In this document: piece by piece, positions 21,113 through 30,492 of the stretch
How the letters are laid out: each line of letters opens with the position of its first letter
How positions within the stretch are numbered: the first letter of the stretch is position 1
Assembly: GCF_001424705.1 (NCBI RefSeq)
Contig: NZ_LMRA01000045.1
Location: 1,115 to 65,114, forward strand
Direction of reading: 5' to 3'
DNA length: 64,000 nucleotides
Origin: Methylobacterium sp. Leaf465
GTDB taxonomy: Bacteria; Pseudomonadota; Alphaproteobacteria; Rhizobiales; Beijerinckiaceae
Made by a program: the position numbers and the translations under genes
The notes under the pieces: model-generated
Database searches by the model: none
What the model was told of the DNA's origin: nothing
Seen by the model: only the letters and a program-made list of their open reading frames with translations

Positions 21113-21508
21113 ATGACCACCGGTCCGCAATCCAGTATCCAGGGCCTGATCGGCGACGCCCTGCGGGAAACCAACGAACTTGCACGGAAGGAGATTGCCC
21201 TCTTCCGCAATGAGATGACCAGCAACGTCCGAGCGCTGTTCATCGGCCTTGGGCTCCTCGTCGGCGCCGCCGTCTTCGGCGTCGTCGCCCTCTTCGTCCT
21301 CGTCGATGCCTTGGTGAAATGGCTTGCCACCATGGTTCACTCGGAGGCGCTCGCCGCCTTGATCGTCGGCGGCGTCCTCCTCGTCGTCGCTGTGGCGCTT
21401 GCCTTGATCGGGCGAAATGCCATGTCGCTCTCGACCCTCGCCCCCGTGCGCACGACCCGCCAAGTCCGCGAGGACGCCCGTACATTGTCTGAGAGGGTCT
21501 CGGGATGA
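21113..21508 (+). CDS. Phage-holin-superfamily (holin-X / DUF1469, YqjE-like) membrane protein
   Basis: 131 aa. A short amphipathic N-terminus (LIGDALRETNELARKEIALFRNEM) is followed by two membrane helices (about 40-68 and 78-100), then a charged tail. This matches the holin-X/YqjE family, companions of YqjD-like genes in proteobacteria. The holin name reflects fold similarity; no phage genes are near. It starts 10 bases after the DUF883 gene, and its stop overlaps the next start (ATGA), so translation is coupled. Confidence 0.75.
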   Translation: MTTGPQSSIQGLIGDALRETNELARKEIALFRNEMTSNVRALFIGLGLLVGAAVFGVVALFVLVDALVKWLATMVHSEALAALIVGGVLLVVAVALALIGRNAMSLSTLAPVRTTRQVREDARTLSERVSG

Positions 21509-21897
21509 CCGAATCGTTGAACGATCTGGAGAAGGACATCGAGGCGAGCCGTGCCCGTCTCGACCAGACCATTGACCAAATTCAAGAGCGGCTTTCAGTC
21601 TCCAGCATCGTCGACGAGATGCTGGGCAACGCTCGGCGTACGCCGCTCAGCGGCGCCTATGACGGGGCTCTGGAGGCGGTGCGGCGCAATCCGGTTCCGG
21701 TGCTCCTCATCGCCGCCGGAGTCGGCTGGCTTATCCACCGCATGTCGACCAATCCGACGACGCCGGGAATCCGCCGGCGCGCGCGCCTCGCGGTCGACGG
21801 CCTTCCAGTGACGAAGACGGGCGCCGACCGCGTCTACGATCCGGATCTTCCGACTCAGCATCCCGTCAACCATCTCGCCAGCGAAACCCAGATCTAG
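21505..21897 (+). CDS. DUF3618 family protein
   Basis: 130 aa. It opens with the DUF3618 signature, a helix like LNDLEKDIEASRARLDQTID, then IQERLS and a putative membrane-associated segment (about 65-85, NPVPVLLIAAGVGWLIHRM). The C-terminus is short and soluble. Function is unknown. DUF3618 genes commonly sit with holin-X and DUF883-like genes in Hyphomicrobiales, as here. The start codon overlaps the previous stop by four bases. Confidence 0.75.
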   Translation: MTESLNDLEKDIEASRARLDQTIDQIQERLSVSSIVDEMLGNARRTPLSGAYDGALEAVRRNPVPVLLIAAGVGWLIHRMSTNPTTPGIRRRARLAVDGLPVTKTGADRVYDPDLPTQHPVNHLASETQI

Positions 21898-21966
21898 GCC
21901 CTCGCGGACAACCGCACGTGACCCGATCCGGCCCATGCGGCCTTCGGCGACTCTCAGGAGCAACCC

Positions 21967-22695
21967 ATGAGTTCGACCCAGAAACCCGGTGACGAGCACC
22001 GCTCGCTCCCCGACGATATCGCTCTCGCCGCCGGGATGCCGCGCGGCCGTCAGGCCGAAGGCTCCCTGCACGATGTGCCGAGCCCGGGCTCCCACCACTC
22101 CGGCACCGAGGCACACAGCATCTACACGACGGAGGGCAGCCATGGCTCCTCGACCACCGACGAGGTGAAGGCCCGCGCCAGCGACCTCCGCGACCGCGCG
22201 GCTGAGACCGCAGGCGACGTCCGCGACCGCGTTTCCGACACGGTTCAGGACCTGCGTGAACGGGCTTCGGATGTCTACGACGACGCCCGAGGCTGGGCAT
22301 CGGATACCCGCCAGGAGGGGCGCCGCCGCATCAACGATCTCAGCGAGCGTAGCAGTGCGCGCCTCCAGGATGGCCGCTCGGCCGTCGAGGACTTCGTATC
22401 TGAAAACCCGCTCCTCGTTGGCGTCGTCGGACTCGCGGCCGGTCTCCTCATCGGCGCTCTGCTTCCGCGGACCCGCACCGAGGACGAGAATGTCGGTCCC
22501 TGGGCGGACGAAGTGCGTGACCAGGGCCTTCGCTACGCCCGCGACGTTACCCATCGCGGACGGGACTTCGTCGCGAGCGCCCTCGATCCAGAGAACCTCA
22601 ACGCCGCCGTTCAGCGGGCCGCCGGCAACGAGCAGCCGGAGACCGGCGCTCCGGCACAAGCTCGGTCACCGTCCTCCGCGCCCAAGGCGCATTGA
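21967..22695 (+). CDS. YqjD/DUF3618-related stress-type membrane protein
   Basis: 242 aa, with AGGAG nine bases before the ATG. A hydrophilic, probably disordered N-terminus (1-70) leads into repeated 11-residue-like amphipathic helices (KARASDLRDRAAETAGDVRD, DTVQDLRERASDVYDDARGW) reminiscent of group-3 LEA or apolipoprotein helices. One membrane segment follows (about 145-160, LLVGVVGLAAGLLIGALLP), then a hydrophilic C-terminus. It is the last gene of the cluster and is followed by a terminator hairpin. The function is not established. Confidence 0.65.
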   Translation: MSSTQKPGDEHRSLPDDIALAAGMPRGRQAEGSLHDVPSPGSHHSGTEAHSIYTTEGSHGSSTTDEVKARASDLRDRAAETAGDVRDRVSDTVQDLRERASDVYDDARGWASDTRQEGRRRINDLSERSSARLQDGRSAVEDFVSENPLLVGVVGLAAGLLIGALLPRTRTEDENVGPWADEVRDQGLRYARDVTHRGRDFVASALDPENLNAAVQRAAGNEQPETGAPAQARSPSSAPKAH

Positions 22696-22726
22696 TCGAT
22701 CACGCGGATCTTTCGCGTCAGGCACG

Positions 22727-22758
22727 AAAGGGGCGGCACACAATCGTGCCGCCCCTTT
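22727..22758 (+). terminator. 13-bp hairpin terminator after the stress cluster
   Basis: AAAGGGGCGGCAC pairs perfectly with GTGCCGCCCCTTT across a six-base loop. The 3' arm ends in TTT, with no longer U tract. It lies 31 bases past the stop at 22695. Confidence 0.75.
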
Positions 22759-22816
22759 CCACATCGAGAATTTCGAACGACTCGACGACGCGGAGCCCCG
22801 CCGGTATCGCAGAGCC

Positions 22817-23368
22817 ATGAAGATTGCCGACTGCGAGATCCTAATTTTGCCGGGCTATGCCGGCTCTGAAGGCGAGCATTGGCAGGCTCGCTGGGCCGAT
22901 CGGCTTTCCACGGGTCGAATCGTTGTACAAGACGACTGGCATCACCCTGATGCTCAAGCTTGGCGCGCGCGGATCGTCGGGGCTGTGAACGGCGCGACCC
23001 GCCCCGTGATCCTGATCGCGCACAGCCTCGGCGTCGTGGCCGCGGTGCAGGCCGCCTCGGACTTCGCGCCGGGCGTTGTGCGCGGTGCGCTTCTCGTCGC
23101 CTTCCCGGACGTGGAGACGACGCCGAACCTGCCCGCCAGCGTCACCGCCTTCGCACCGGTGCCGCGCTCTCCCTTGCCCTTCCCGTCCCTGGTGGTCGCC
23201 AGCCGCAACGATCCCTATTGCAGCTACGCCCGTGCCGAGGACTTCGCTTATGCCTGGGGTGCCGTCGTGGTCGATGCGGGGGAGGCCGGGCACATCAACG
23301 TGGCGAGCGGGCACGGTCCCTGGCCGGAAGGCCTGATGCGCCTCGCCGGCTTCATGAAGACCCTGTAG
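22817..23368 (+). CDS. RBBP9/YdeN-family alpha/beta hydrolase
   Basis: 183 aa, the usual length. N-terminal EILILPGYAGSEGEHWQARW is typical of the family. The serine nucleophile sits in LIAHSLGVVAA (the first Gly of GHSLG is Ala), the Asp is in VASRNDPYCSY, and the His is in AGEAGHINVASGHG. These are small cytoplasmic serine hydrolases of unclear physiological substrate. The RBS is weak. It converges with the TIGR01620 gene, only three bases between stops. Confidence 0.88.
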   Translation: MKIADCEILILPGYAGSEGEHWQARWADRLSTGRIVVQDDWHHPDAQAWRARIVGAVNGATRPVILIAHSLGVVAAVQAASDFAPGVVRGALLVAFPDVETTPNLPASVTAFAPVPRSPLPFPSLVVASRNDPYCSYARAEDFAYAWGAVVVDAGEAGHINVASGHGPWPEGLMRLAGFMKTL

Positions 23369-23371
23369 CGA

Positions 23372-24403
23372 TCAGCCCTTCGCCTCATCCGTCAGCGGCT
23401 TGAGCAGTTCGCCCGCCACGTCCGAAAGTCGCGGCGGCGCCTCACGCACGAACGGCAGCGGCCGGCAGACCGCCAGCGCGGCAAGGCCGAAGCGGGCCGT
23501 CATCAGGCCGTTAAGGACACCCTCGCCCAGCTTCGCCGAGACGCGGGCGGCGAGGCCGAGGCCGAGTACCTGCTGGATCATGCTTTCGCCGACCGCCATG
23601 CCCCCCGTCACGGTGAGATGGGCGAAAGCGGCGCGCGCCAAGCGCAGGAAGCCAAAGAAGCCCGGGCGTCCGCCATAGATCGTGGCGATCCGGCGCAACA
23701 GGCGCACGGCGGCAAAGATCACGAAGGCGACGTCGACGATGGCACGTGGGCTCAGGGCGGTCACCGCCGACACCTGCTTGGCCGAGGCCGCGATGGCGTT
23801 GCGAGCCTGGCGATCGAGGGGCGCGAGCAACTCGTGTTCGGCGAGGCCGATGCGGTCATCCACATCGAGGATCGCGTCGCCGAGGGTGGCGAGACGAGCA
23901 CGGCCCGCCGCCAACGCGGTACGCTCGGCATAGAGACCCGTCAGGTCACGCACAACGGCCTGCGCGGCGGAATGGTCGCGGGTGGCAATCGCCTCGATCG
24001 CCTTGGCGCGGACCCGCTCGATCTGGCGCTCGCGCCAGATCCCCGACAACTCCCGGGCGACGAGGGCCAGGAATGCGACTGCCGCGACGGCCAGCAGGAC
24101 CAGGGCGACGGTGCCGAGCCAGGGGGCGGCGCTGAACAGGTCTGCGATCAGGCGCTCCACCGACAACCCGACGCCGAGGGATACGAGACCTCCGAGAGCG
24201 ATGAGAAGCAGGCTGAGCCACGGAGCGCGCGCCTTGGGGGCGACAGGCACCGCAACACCGTCGGCCGCATCGACGACCTCGAAGGGCTCCTCGACGATGC
24301 GGACATGGGCCGCCGCCGCGGGAGACGGCGCAATGCCGTCGGCGATCTCCTCGGATCCGCTCGGCGGAATGCGAAAGGCACGGGGGCGGTTGCTCGAGCT
24401 CAT
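23372..24403 (-). CDS. TIGR01620 / YcjF-family (DUF697) inner membrane protein
   Basis: 343 aa. A proline-rich N-terminus precedes two membrane helices (about 85-135: WLSLLLIALGGLVSLGVGLS and LGTVALVLLAVAAVAFLALV), and the C-terminal DUF697 region has further hydrophobic stretches (ALSPRAIVDVAFVIFAAVRL). It pairs with the YcjX-like GTPase gene immediately upstream (22-base gap). The ycjXF pair of E. coli is induced by phage-shock and heat stress; its biochemical role remains unclear. Confidence 0.85.
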   Translation of the reverse strand: MSSSNRPRAFRIPPSGSEEIADGIAPSPAAAAHVRIVEEPFEVVDAADGVAVPVAPKARAPWLSLLLIALGGLVSLGVGLSVERLIADLFSAAPWLGTVALVLLAVAAVAFLALVARELSGIWRERQIERVRAKAIEAIATRDHSAAQAVVRDLTGLYAERTALAAGRARLATLGDAILDVDDRIGLAEHELLAPLDRQARNAIAASAKQVSAVTALSPRAIVDVAFVIFAAVRLLRRIATIYGGRPGFFGFLRLARAAFAHLTVTGGMAVGESMIQQVLGLGLAARVSAKLGEGVLNGLMTARFGLAALAVCRPLPFVREAPPRLSDVAGELLKPLTDEAKG

Positions 24404-24424
24404 GACTGGGACATCCCGGAGGTC

Positions 24425-25864
24425 TTAGGCGAGTTTGTCGCCGATGAGGAACTGCATGGCGCGATCGAGCCGGATCTGCGGCAGGTTACCAGGCCGGCCG
24501 AGGGCATCGGGTTTCACGAGGGGCGGTCGGAAGCGGGGAAACCGTAAGGACCCGGGAGGGACGGCTCCTTCCAATACCAATTCCGGGCGCTGCGGCAGCT
24601 CACCGGGGAAGATCGCCGCCTCGCTCAAGCCGTCGAAGATCTCGTCCCCGACGCGCTCACCCGCTTCCGGCGTACCGGATACGGCACGGAGGATCTCGTC
24701 TCCGTCATGCACGGTGGTCTCACGCGTTGCCCGGACCGAGGCCAGGGCGACGGTGCCGACCCGTGCGCCCGCCGCCTCCGTCCGCCGCATCGCCCGCGAA
24801 ACGAGCAGCCGTAGCAGGGCGTCGAGGCGATCGTGGCTCGTCTGGTGCAAATGGTCAGCCTTGGTGGCGGCGAACAGGATCCGCTCGGCGCGTGGCGCAA
24901 ACAGCCGGGACAGAATCGTGTTGCGCCCGATGCGGAAGCTGAGAAGCACGGCATCGAGCGCCTCCTCGAGCTCGGCCAGCGCGGCCGGCCCGGCATCCAC
25001 CGCCGCCAGGACATCGACGAGGACGATCTGCCGATCGACTCGCTGGAAGTGGTTGCGGAAGAACGGCTCGACGACCTTCGCCTTGTAGGCCTCGAAGCGG
25101 CGTTCCATGAGTCCGGCGAGACTGTCCGGCGCCAGGATCTCAGGCAGGTTGTCGAGGGGCGCGAAGGTCAGGGCCGGCGAGCCGGCGAGATCGCCAGGCA
25201 TCAGGAAGCGTCCGGGCGGCGTGGTCGCCACGGCTTCGGGACCGGCGCGTAGGGCCGAGAGATAGGTCTTGAAACCGGTGCTGGCGCGCTCGGCCACCAC
25301 CTCATCAAGGGGGCCGTGCGGGTCGAGACCCCTCAGCATCTCGAGCCAGGGCGCGGCCATCGCTCCGCGGCCACTTCGGCGCGTGCCCGCGATGGTGGCG
25401 CGCGACCAGGCGGTGTAACTCTGATCGATCAGTGCGAGGTCGAGAAGCCACTCACCCGGATAGTCCACGACATCGAGCATCAATGTGCCCGGACCGGAGC
25501 GCCAGCCTCCGGATCTCTCATACTCGATGGCGAGGCGGAACTGGCTGATCCGGTCGGTCGAGCGCGGCCAGAGTCGCTGCTCGGTCAGGGCAGCGTAGTG
25601 GTCCTCATAGGGAAAGCGCGGAATGTCGTCGTCCGGCTGCGGCACGAGGCGCGCCCGGCGCAGGCGGCCCTCGTGGGCCGGCGCAAAGGCCGGAAGGGCA
25701 TGGGCTTCGACGAGGTGATGGATCAGGGCCGTCGTGAAGACGGTCTTGCCCGATCGTGCGAGACCGGTGACGCCGAGCCGCAGGGTGGGCTGGATCAGCA
25801 GGTCGCTCGATGCCTCGGCGAAGGCCTTGACCGCGGAACCCGCACGCGCGGCGAAGCTGTTCAT
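24425..25864 (-). CDS. YcjX-family P-loop NTPase
   Basis: 479 aa. The Walker A motif GLARSGKTVFTTAL lies near residues 32-46, and a basic, charged region with IVLVDVLAAVDAG lies mid-protein. It continues to the family C-terminus, with GSLRFPRFRPPLV near the end. YcjX proteins are dynamin-like or Ras-like stress GTPases that co-occur with YcjF. The gene sits between the secreted hypothetical (113 bases upstream) and the TIGR01620 gene, so probably one operon. Confidence 0.88.
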   Translation of the reverse strand: MNSFAARAGSAVKAFAEASSDLLIQPTLRLGVTGLARSGKTVFTTALIHHLVEAHALPAFAPAHEGRLRRARLVPQPDDDIPRFPYEDHYAALTEQRLWPRSTDRISQFRLAIEYERSGGWRSGPGTLMLDVVDYPGEWLLDLALIDQSYTAWSRATIAGTRRSGRGAMAAPWLEMLRGLDPHGPLDEVVAERASTGFKTYLSALRAGPEAVATTPPGRFLMPGDLAGSPALTFAPLDNLPEILAPDSLAGLMERRFEAYKAKVVEPFFRNHFQRVDRQIVLVDVLAAVDAGPAALAELEEALDAVLLSFRIGRNTILSRLFAPRAERILFAATKADHLHQTSHDRLDALLRLLVSRAMRRTEAAGARVGTVALASVRATRETTVHDGDEILRAVSGTPEAGERVGDEIFDGLSEAAIFPGELPQRPELVLEGAVPPGSLRFPRFRPPLVKPDALGRPGNLPQIRLDRAMQFLIGDKLA

Positions 25865-25977
25865 GGCAACCTTCTCATGGGGCGGGTTGGGAAAGGCGAG
25901 GCTGGACGCCGCAGCGGTGTCGCTGAGGTGGCGCGACCACGACGCCGCTGCAAGACGTGCGGGTCAAGCCTCGCTGC

Positions 25978-27225
25978 TCAGGGTGCCGTGACCGGTGCGT
26001 TGGCGGCGGCAAGGGTGTTGGCATCGAGACGCTCAATGGCGGTCTCCACCAGGGCCGGGGCAGCGCGCAGGGCCCCGAGCTCCACGCTCGACATCGCCTG
26101 CATGACCGGGCGCAGGTTCGGCAATGGACGTCCGTCGGGTCCGAACAGCTCGAGGTCGTCTTCGACTTTCAGGCCGACGCTGGCGGCGATCCGCGTGGCA
26201 TAGTTGCGGATGCGGGTCTCATCGTTGCCGCAGACCGGCGCCGGCACGCTCAGATCGAGAAGCGGCAGGCTCGACGCGCCCGCCGCAATCGCCGGCAGAG
26301 CGGCGGACTCCGCCACGAAACGCTCCTGAAGACGCGCCACCGACCCGGCTTTCGGGGGCGGCACACGCCGTTGGCCCGTCGATGCGGCACTGAGAACAGC
26401 GCTCGGCTCGACGAGAAGCACGGATGGCCTGGCGATCATCGTCGAGGGCTTCACCAAAATTTCGGAAGGGCGGACCAGCAGTGCCGATTTCGATGGGGTC
26501 GCCGCTGCCAACTTCGTGAAAGCTGGACCTTTGGCTGTCTCGCGCACCGGGCTCGGACGCCCCCGTAGGCGCGCCAGGGGCGACCAAGGCTGAATCCGCA
26601 GAGGGCCGCCCCGTCCCACAATGGCCGCGCGGGAGATGCCGCCGCGCGAATGGCGAGCCAGGAAGCGGGCCCGGAGCGTGCCGCCGATCCCGCGGGGCGC
26701 GATCTCCGGAGAAATCCTCGTGCCCGTTCGACGGCTCGCGAGGGGTGCGACCGACCCGCCGATCCGGCACTCTGCGGGAGCCCAGCGCCGCACGATGGCG
26801 AGGGCCGACCGGCGGCCGAATTCGCGATAGTAGCGCCGGAGCAGCTGCGCCGCCGCATCGGCGCCATCGGCCGCGGTGGCGAATCCGGTATGACCCTCGC
26901 TGTCCGCGCCGATCTCTCCGTTCCAGCGGGCCTTCTTGATGCACCAGTAATTGTTCAGCTTGACGCAACGGGCGACGAAGGCCGGGGCGCCGGACGTGTA
27001 GCGGGCCACTAGAGCGAGTGAGGCGGGGCGCAGGCTTTCGGCTGCCTCATAGCGCCAGTTCGAGACGGCCCGGCCCTCGGATTCGAAGACCGGGAAGGGC
27101 GCAGAATTCCTTTCGGATGCCGCAGATGCCATCCGCCAGCGCGTCGCGTCCGGTCGAAGATCTTCGATCGTCCCCTCCAGGCGCGGCAGCAGCGTCGAGA
27201 GGACGAGGAGCGTGGTCAGGAGCAC
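25978..27225 (-). CDS. Exported hypothetical protein with a lysozyme/P5-like central segment
   Basis: 415 aa from GTG 27225, without a clear RBS. The first ~20 residues are hydrophobic (LLTTLLVLSTLLP), suggesting a signal or anchor. Residues about 85-155 contain NNYWCIKKARWNGEIGADSE and GFATAADGADAAAQLLRRYY ending RRWAPAEC. This pattern recalls the glycan-associated 'structural protein P5 / lysozyme-like' segment (N..NIK, FA.P.DG.RA, I.RWAP). The rest is a basic, low-complexity linker and a C-terminal Cys-containing segment. I cannot assign a function; a cell-wall role is inference. Confidence 0.6.
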   Translation of the reverse strand: MLLTTLLVLSTLLPRLEGTIEDLRPDATRWRMASAASERNSAPFPVFESEGRAVSNWRYEAAESLRPASLALVARYTSGAPAFVARCVKLNNYWCIKKARWNGEIGADSEGHTGFATAADGADAAAQLLRRYYREFGRRSALAIVRRWAPAECRIGGSVAPLASRRTGTRISPEIAPRGIGGTLRARFLARHSRGGISRAAIVGRGGPLRIQPWSPLARLRGRPSPVRETAKGPAFTKLAAATPSKSALLVRPSEILVKPSTMIARPSVLLVEPSAVLSAASTGQRRVPPPKAGSVARLQERFVAESAALPAIAAGASSLPLLDLSVPAPVCGNDETRIRNYATRIAASVGLKVEDDLELFGPDGRPLPNLRPVMQAMSSVELGALRAAPALVETAIERLDANTLAAANAPVTAP

Positions 27226-27279
27226 GGGATCTGCGAAGCTTGTTCGGGATCAGGGCAACGGCGTCCGGGCCAGAAGGGT

Positions 27280-27798
27280 TCAATCCGCGATGTCGATGTC
27301 CCTCGGGGCGACGAACCGCTCCAGCCGTCCCATCCCGGCAGCGACCGCATTCCAGGCGTCCCCGTCGAAATCCAGGACCACCACGGAAGCGGTGGGAAAC
27401 TCCAGCGCCAGCCGCTTGCGCCCGTCCTTGTCGCCGGAGCCGGCCAGCCGCATCGCCAGACCCTGCAGGCCGGGATTGTGACCGATCATCAGGAGGCTCC
27501 CCTTCATATTCGGCGTCGACCGCACGACGGCGAGCAAGGCCGTTTCCGGCGCCTCGTAAATCGATGGGACGATCTCGGCCTCGGGCCCCTGCAGGGCGCT
27601 CTGTATCGCATCCCAGGTCTCGCGGGTGCGCTGCGCCGGAGACACGACGACCGCCTCGGGAATCAAGCCTTCGGCCGAAAGGTACGCCCCCATCTGCGGG
27701 GCGGCGCGCTTGCCGCGATTGTTCAGCGGGCGATCGAGATCGGCGATGCCGGGCGGACGGTCGGACTTAGCGTGACGCAGGAGGATCAGGCGACGCAT
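27280..27798 (-). CDS. SixA-type histidine phosphatase
   Basis: 172 aa. The histidine-phosphatase signature LILLRHAKS places the catalytic His at residue 9, with DRPLNNRGKRAAPQMGAYL and VSPAQRTRETW following. The second conserved His is in LLMIGHNPGLQGLAMRL. Family members dephosphorylate phosphohistidine proteins (for example PtsP/Npr or Hpt domains) or small molecules. The target here is unknown. It lies 14 bases downstream of the aldo/keto reductase gene. Confidence 0.9.
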   Translation of the reverse strand: MRRLILLRHAKSDRPPGIADLDRPLNNRGKRAAPQMGAYLSAEGLIPEAVVVSPAQRTRETWDAIQSALQGPEAEIVPSIYEAPETALLAVVRSTPNMKGSLLMIGHNPGLQGLAMRLAGSGDKDGRKRLALEFPTASVVVLDFDGDAWNAVAAGMGRLERFVAPRDIDIAD

Positions 27799-27812
27799 GC
27801 GGGCTTGGACTT

Positions 27813-28793
27813 TCAGGTGAATCCGACGACGGGATGCGGGGTATAGGGCGCTTCGAGGGCACTCACCTCCTCGCTCGTAAGGTCGAGATCAAGAGCCGCG
27901 ACGGCATCCGCGAGATGGCTCGGCTTCGACGCGCCGATGATCGGCGCGGTCACCACCGATTTCTGGAGCAACCAGGCCAGGGCGACCTGGGCGCGCGGCA
28001 CGCCCCGCGTGGTGGCGATGGTCGAGACCTGGACGACGATGGCCCGATCGGCCGCATCCGCGGAGGCGTAGAGATGCCGGCCGACCTCGTCGCTATCCTG
28101 ACGCGCGCTGCGCACATCCCAGTCGCGGGTCAGCCGACCCCGGGCCAGAGGGCTCCAGGGCAGCACCGCGATGCCCTGATCCAGACAGAGCGGCAGCATC
28201 TCGCGCTCCTCTTCCCGGTGCAGCAGGTTGTAGTGGTCCTGCATCGTGGCGAAGCGGGTCCAGCCGTAGCGGTCGGCCGTGAAGAGCGCCTTGGCGAACT
28301 GCCAAGCGTACATCGATGAGGCGCCGATGTAGCGGGCTTTTCCGGCCTTCACCACGTCGTGGAGCGCTTCCAGCGTGACCTCGATCGGCGTCCCGTAATC
28401 CCAGCGGTGGGTCTGGAAGAGGTCGACATAGTCGGTGCCGAGGCGCTTGAGACTGGCATCGATGGAGGCGAAGATCGCCTTGCGCGAGAGTCCACCGGCA
28501 TTGGGCTGGCTCTTCAGAGGAAAGAAACACTTGGTGGCGAGCACGACGGCGTCGCGGTCGGCATAGTCGTGCAGGGCGCGCCCGACGATCTCCTCACTGG
28601 TGCCGTCCGAATAGGCATTGGCGGTGTCGAAGAAGTTGATGCCGAGATCGAGCGCCCGCTTGATCATCGGCCGGCTCTCGTCCTCGCGCAGGGTCCAGGG
28701 ATGGGGACCGCGCTCGGGAACCCCGTAGGTCATGCAGCCGAGGCAGAGAGGCGAGACGTCGAGGCCGGTGCGACCGAGCTTCTTCAGATTCAT
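27813..28793 (-). CDS. Aldo/keto reductase
   Basis: 326 aa from ATG 28793, chosen because it gives the family N-terminus MNLKKLGRTGLDVSPLCLGC. Catalytic residues are visible: Asp in FFDTANAYSDGTSEEIVG, Tyr in the same NAYS motif, Lys in VVLATKCFFPL, His in LFQTHRWDYGTPIEVTLEAL. NADPH-binding elements lie near the C-terminus (APIIGASKPSHLADAVAAL). It is closest to the YajO/'AKR11-like' group with unknown physiological aldehyde or ketone. A 13-codon upstream extension is open but unlikely. Confidence 0.92.
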   Translation of the reverse strand: MNLKKLGRTGLDVSPLCLGCMTYGVPERGPHPWTLREDESRPMIKRALDLGINFFDTANAYSDGTSEEIVGRALHDYADRDAVVLATKCFFPLKSQPNAGGLSRKAIFASIDASLKRLGTDYVDLFQTHRWDYGTPIEVTLEALHDVVKAGKARYIGASSMYAWQFAKALFTADRYGWTRFATMQDHYNLLHREEEREMLPLCLDQGIAVLPWSPLARGRLTRDWDVRSARQDSDEVGRHLYASADAADRAIVVQVSTIATTRGVPRAQVALAWLLQKSVVTAPIIGASKPSHLADAVAALDLDLTSEEVSALEAPYTPHPVVGFT

Positions 28794-28891
28794 CGGAAGC
28801 GTTCCACTGGAGACGAACCTTGCGCGGGCCACCCGATCTATCTGGGTTCCGCCGATGCGCCGGGCCAGGGGCCGACGCCCGATGGTGCGGC

Positions 28892-29776
<885 letters not shown>

Positions 29777-29841
29777 CCGGGGTTAGAGCGCGGCCGGGAT
29801 CCCCGCAAGGCACCGTCCGCGGCCGACAAAGACCGGTCGTG

Positions 29842-30492
29842 CTAGAGCGTCTTTCCGTCGTGCCAGACGCAGTTCGATGCCAGGATGCCGAGGTTAACGT
29901 CGGATTTCTGCGGTTGGGGCAGCGTCTTTCCGTCCATAGCGAGATCGATCTTGATCTCGACCTGCCCCTTCGCCTCGTTCTGGCGCCGGGAGAAGTAGCA
30001 GTATTGCTGGAACGGCTGGTCTTCGTTCGCACGAAAGTTCCAGCCGGTGACGATTTGGCCGTCCATGTAGGGCACCTGCTTGAACACGGTGAAGGTGGTG
30101 TTCACGGGGGCCTTCGAGGCCGGCGCGGCGTCGTTGCCGAGCTGCGCCTTCGTCGGAATCGGCGCTCCACCCGCCTTCGGCACCCCGCCCTCGAGCTTGA
30201 GGACGTTATCCGTCAGTGTGACCTCGCCCTTGGTCTTCAGGGTCACGTCGGACAGGGCCGCCTGCATCGCGGCCGCAATCTTCTCCGCCGCCGAATCGAA
30301 CTGGTTCATGTAGGCATAGCCGTAGGACGCCGCGCCAAGTCCGGCGCCGGCGAGAAGCAGGAAGGCGCCTGCCCCGATGGAGCGGAACAGGAAAGCGCGC
30401 GCGGCGATGATGCGCGCCTCGGCCCGAAGGCGTCCGTTCACGCTCTGAGCGAGGACGACATTCTCGGGGGTGCCGGAGGTATGGATGCTCAC
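29842..30492 (-). CDS. Single-pass membrane protein of unknown function
   Basis: 216 aa. A cytoplasmic N-terminus (residues 1-38) is followed by one membrane segment (about 39-62, IGAGAFLLLAGAGLGAASYG). The predicted periplasmic domain of about 150 residues has two Cys (YCYFSRRQ and SNCVWHD). Its start overlaps the stop of the upstream membrane-protein gene by four bases (ATGA), so the two are translated together and probably act together. I recognise no family. Confidence 0.7.
   Translation of the reverse strand: MSIHTSGTPENVVLAQSVNGRLRAEARIIAARAFLFRSIGAGAFLLLAGAGLGAASYGYAYMNQFDSAAEKIAAAMQAALSDVTLKTKGEVTLTDNVLKLEGGVPKAGGAPIPTKAQLGNDAAPASKAPVNTTFTVFKQVPYMDGQIVTGWNFRANEDQPFQQYCYFSRRQNEAKGQVEIKIDLAMDGKTLPQPQKSDVNLGILASNCVWHDGKTL

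Noticed and set aside
21113-21508. Prophage remnant suggested by the holin annotation
   Set aside because: No lysin, capsid or integrase genes are near; the protein belongs with YqjE-like chromosomal genes.
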